Below are positions 63,214-64,000 of a DNA stretch of 64,000 nt, one piece after another (position 1 is the stretch's first letter; every line of letters begins with the position of its first letter). Source of the stretch: UBA10324 sp038326325. Lineage in GTDB: Bacteria; Bacteroidota; Bacteroidia; Chitinophagales; UBA10324. The position numbers and the translations under genes were made by a program. Under the pieces are notes generated by a model that was not told the DNA's origin, did not search any database, and worked only from the letters and a program-made list of their open reading frames with translations. The stretch is from assembly GCA_038326325.1 (NCBI GenBank), contig JBBQJW010000001.1:1-64000 (forward strand), written 5' to 3'.

Positions 63214-63490
63214 TCAGAAGACCAATGCCTTGCTGTTAATTATTTTTCCAGATGCAGTTAATACCGAAATAAAATAAACTCCTGACGAATAACCCGAAGT
63301 GTTAAACGAAGCAGAACCCGACGACACCTGCGTTGAATTCAACAATTCACCAAGTGCGTTAAATATTTTCACTTCCTTCAACACATCGTTATTATCATTC
63401 AATGAAATAAGCAACTCTTCATTTGCTTTATCATGATACACAAGCAAACTGTTTGCACCACCATTCAACTCTGTTACACCTGCTGGACCC
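63214..63490 (-). pseudogene. C-terminal T9SS sorting-domain remnant
   Basis: About 90 codons encode AGVTELNGGANSLLVYH and then a standard sorting domain ending KIINSKALVF. Upstream of about 63490 the frame runs into the antisense of the TPR fragment, so the N-terminal body of this cargo protein is missing. An octamer (about 63471) lies within 30 bases of the break. Confidence 0.65.
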
Positions 63491-63504
63491 AATATCTGAA
63501 AAGG

Positions 63505-63933
63505 AAACGAACCGGTTATTTCAATCAGGCAATTGAAGAAGATAAGAAGGCAATAGTCATCCATCCAAAATTCACAACTGCTTACTACAATATCGGATTC
63601 ACTTATCTATTAATGAATAATATTAATTTGGCAGAACCAGCACTAAGAAAAGCAATTTCAATTGCCCCCAACTACGCTGATGCGTTAAACAATCTTGGCT
63701 ATTGTTTTATTCAAAAAGATAAACTAGACTCAGCAATAATTTTATGTACGGCTGCTTCAAAAATTGACACAACCTACTTTCGCCCTTACGGAAACCTTGG
63801 AGCTATCTATCTTAGAAAAAATGATTTTCAAAAAGGATATTATTACTTTCAAAAAGCACATGCACTTAATCCGAATGACGAATCTGTTAATACTGCCTTG
63901 CAAGGGTTAAATGAAATTATGCAAAATAAATAA
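63505..63933 (+). pseudogene. TPR-domain C-terminal fragment
   Basis: From about 63505 the frame encodes three to four TPR units: YFNQAIEEDKKAIVIHP, FTYLLMNNINLAEPALRKAISIAPN, CFIQKDKLDSAIILCTAAS and YYYFQKAHALNPNDES. It then ends at 63933. There is no start codon with proper context before the first TPR, and the upstream bases belong to the antisense T9SS remnant, so this is the tail of a larger protein. The TPR style fits the C-terminus of the TMTC-like family whose N-terminus is at 14585, but origin from the same gene is only a guess. The last 67 bases of the window show no feature. Confidence 0.6.
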
Positions 63934-64000
63934 CTACAAATATTCGATTCTCGGTCTCAGAGTTCTTTTTATCAAATCTCTTTTCATTTGCTTCTAATCC

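Larger units (their letters stand above)
639..63478. repeat. Dispersed hyper-abundant octamer TGTAACAG / CTGTTACA
   Basis: By manual reading there are about 74 exact copies, 39 as TGTAACAG and 35 as CTGTTACA on the plus strand. About 55 extend to the nine-mer TGTAACAGT / ACTGTTACA. Random expectation at about 36% G+C is two to three octamers. Examples: 639, 992, 1481, 1596, 7495, 10042, 14809, 17372, 23682, 29771, 34093, 39121, 46065, 49807, 55391, 58461, 63192. They lie in genes on both strands, in intergenic gaps and across stop codons. Single-mismatch forms such as TGTAACGG and GTGTTACA are also common. The count may be off by a few. Confidence 0.85.

Noticed and set aside
639..63478. Octamer as a Chi-like or chromosome-orienting (KOPS-like) signal
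   Set aside because: Such signals are strongly strand-biased within a replichore. Here the two orientations are nearly equal (39 against 35) and intermixed.
639..63478. Octamer as part of transcription terminators
   Set aside because: Most copies are inside genes and the recognised terminators have other stems. Only a few copies (34093, 50894) lie next to a terminator, without being its stem.

Overview
The window reads as a chromosomal segment of a member of the Bacteroidota. The evidence is a type IX secretion (T9SS) PorP/SprF-like protein next to a PorE-like OmpA protein, about ten secreted proteins with T9SS-type C-terminal sorting domains, a TonB-dependent receptor with an N-terminal carboxypeptidase-like domain, YfhO and PepA/PdxA homologues of Bacteroidota type, and TAnnTTTG-like promoter elements. 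Base composition is AT-rich overall (roughly 36% G+C by eye). The thiolase and pepA-pdxA genes are visibly richer in GCG and CGC codons. No phage genes, plasmid genes or CRISPR arrays were seen. The only transposase is a fragment cut by the left edge.

Layout. 0-9.7 kb: transposase start, small secreted proteins, a thioredoxin-fold protein, a thiolase, a tail-fibre-like adhesin, a large sortilin-type beta-propeller cargo protein and two envelope proteins of unknown function. 9.7-16.7 kb: pepA-pdxA, a DUF6883/DUF4926 pair between two copies of an intergenic repeat, a propeller cargo protein, a truncated TMTC-like gene, a phosphopantetheinyl transferase and an SDR-type threonine dehydrogenase. 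16.8-21 kb: a YfhO membrane protein and a DNRLRE cargo protein. 21-27.8 kb: a glycan cluster (TylF-like methyltransferase, WecB, two GT4 glycosyltransferases, two further methyltransferases, a small SDR). 27.9-34 kb: a kelch/Ig cargo gene carrying an in-frame TGA and a (CCAAA)6 tract at its start, then the PorP/PorE-like pair. 34-43 kb: DUF423, a propeller-bearing membrane protein, ung, tRNA-Arg(TCT), a SET-domain protein, Sua5, TraB/GumN and TPR proteins, and an AlkB alkane hydroxylase. 43-64 kb: more cargo proteins (PKD, esterase, propeller), an ABC-F ATPase, a cold-shock/S1 protein, a LexA-like regulator, a second sortilin-type protein, a TonB receptor and a broken gene junction at the right end.

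How the genes fit together. The PorP/PorE-like proteins are envelope parts of the T9SS, the CTD proteins are its cargo, and the glycan cluster may supply the cell-surface polysaccharide to which such cargo is often attached. That last link is inference. The housekeeping genes between them (ung, sua5, pdxA, pepA, tRNA) show this is core chromosome.

The most striking signal is not a gene. The octamer TGTAACAG / CTGTTACA occurs about 74 times by manual count (39 in one orientation, 35 in the other), against roughly 2-3 expected from composition. That is about one per 0.86 kb, in genes and between them and in several reading frames. Density and strand symmetry resemble the DNA uptake sequences of Neisseria and Pasteurellaceae. 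I know of no such element described for Bacteroidota, so this is the leading candidate for an undescribed system.
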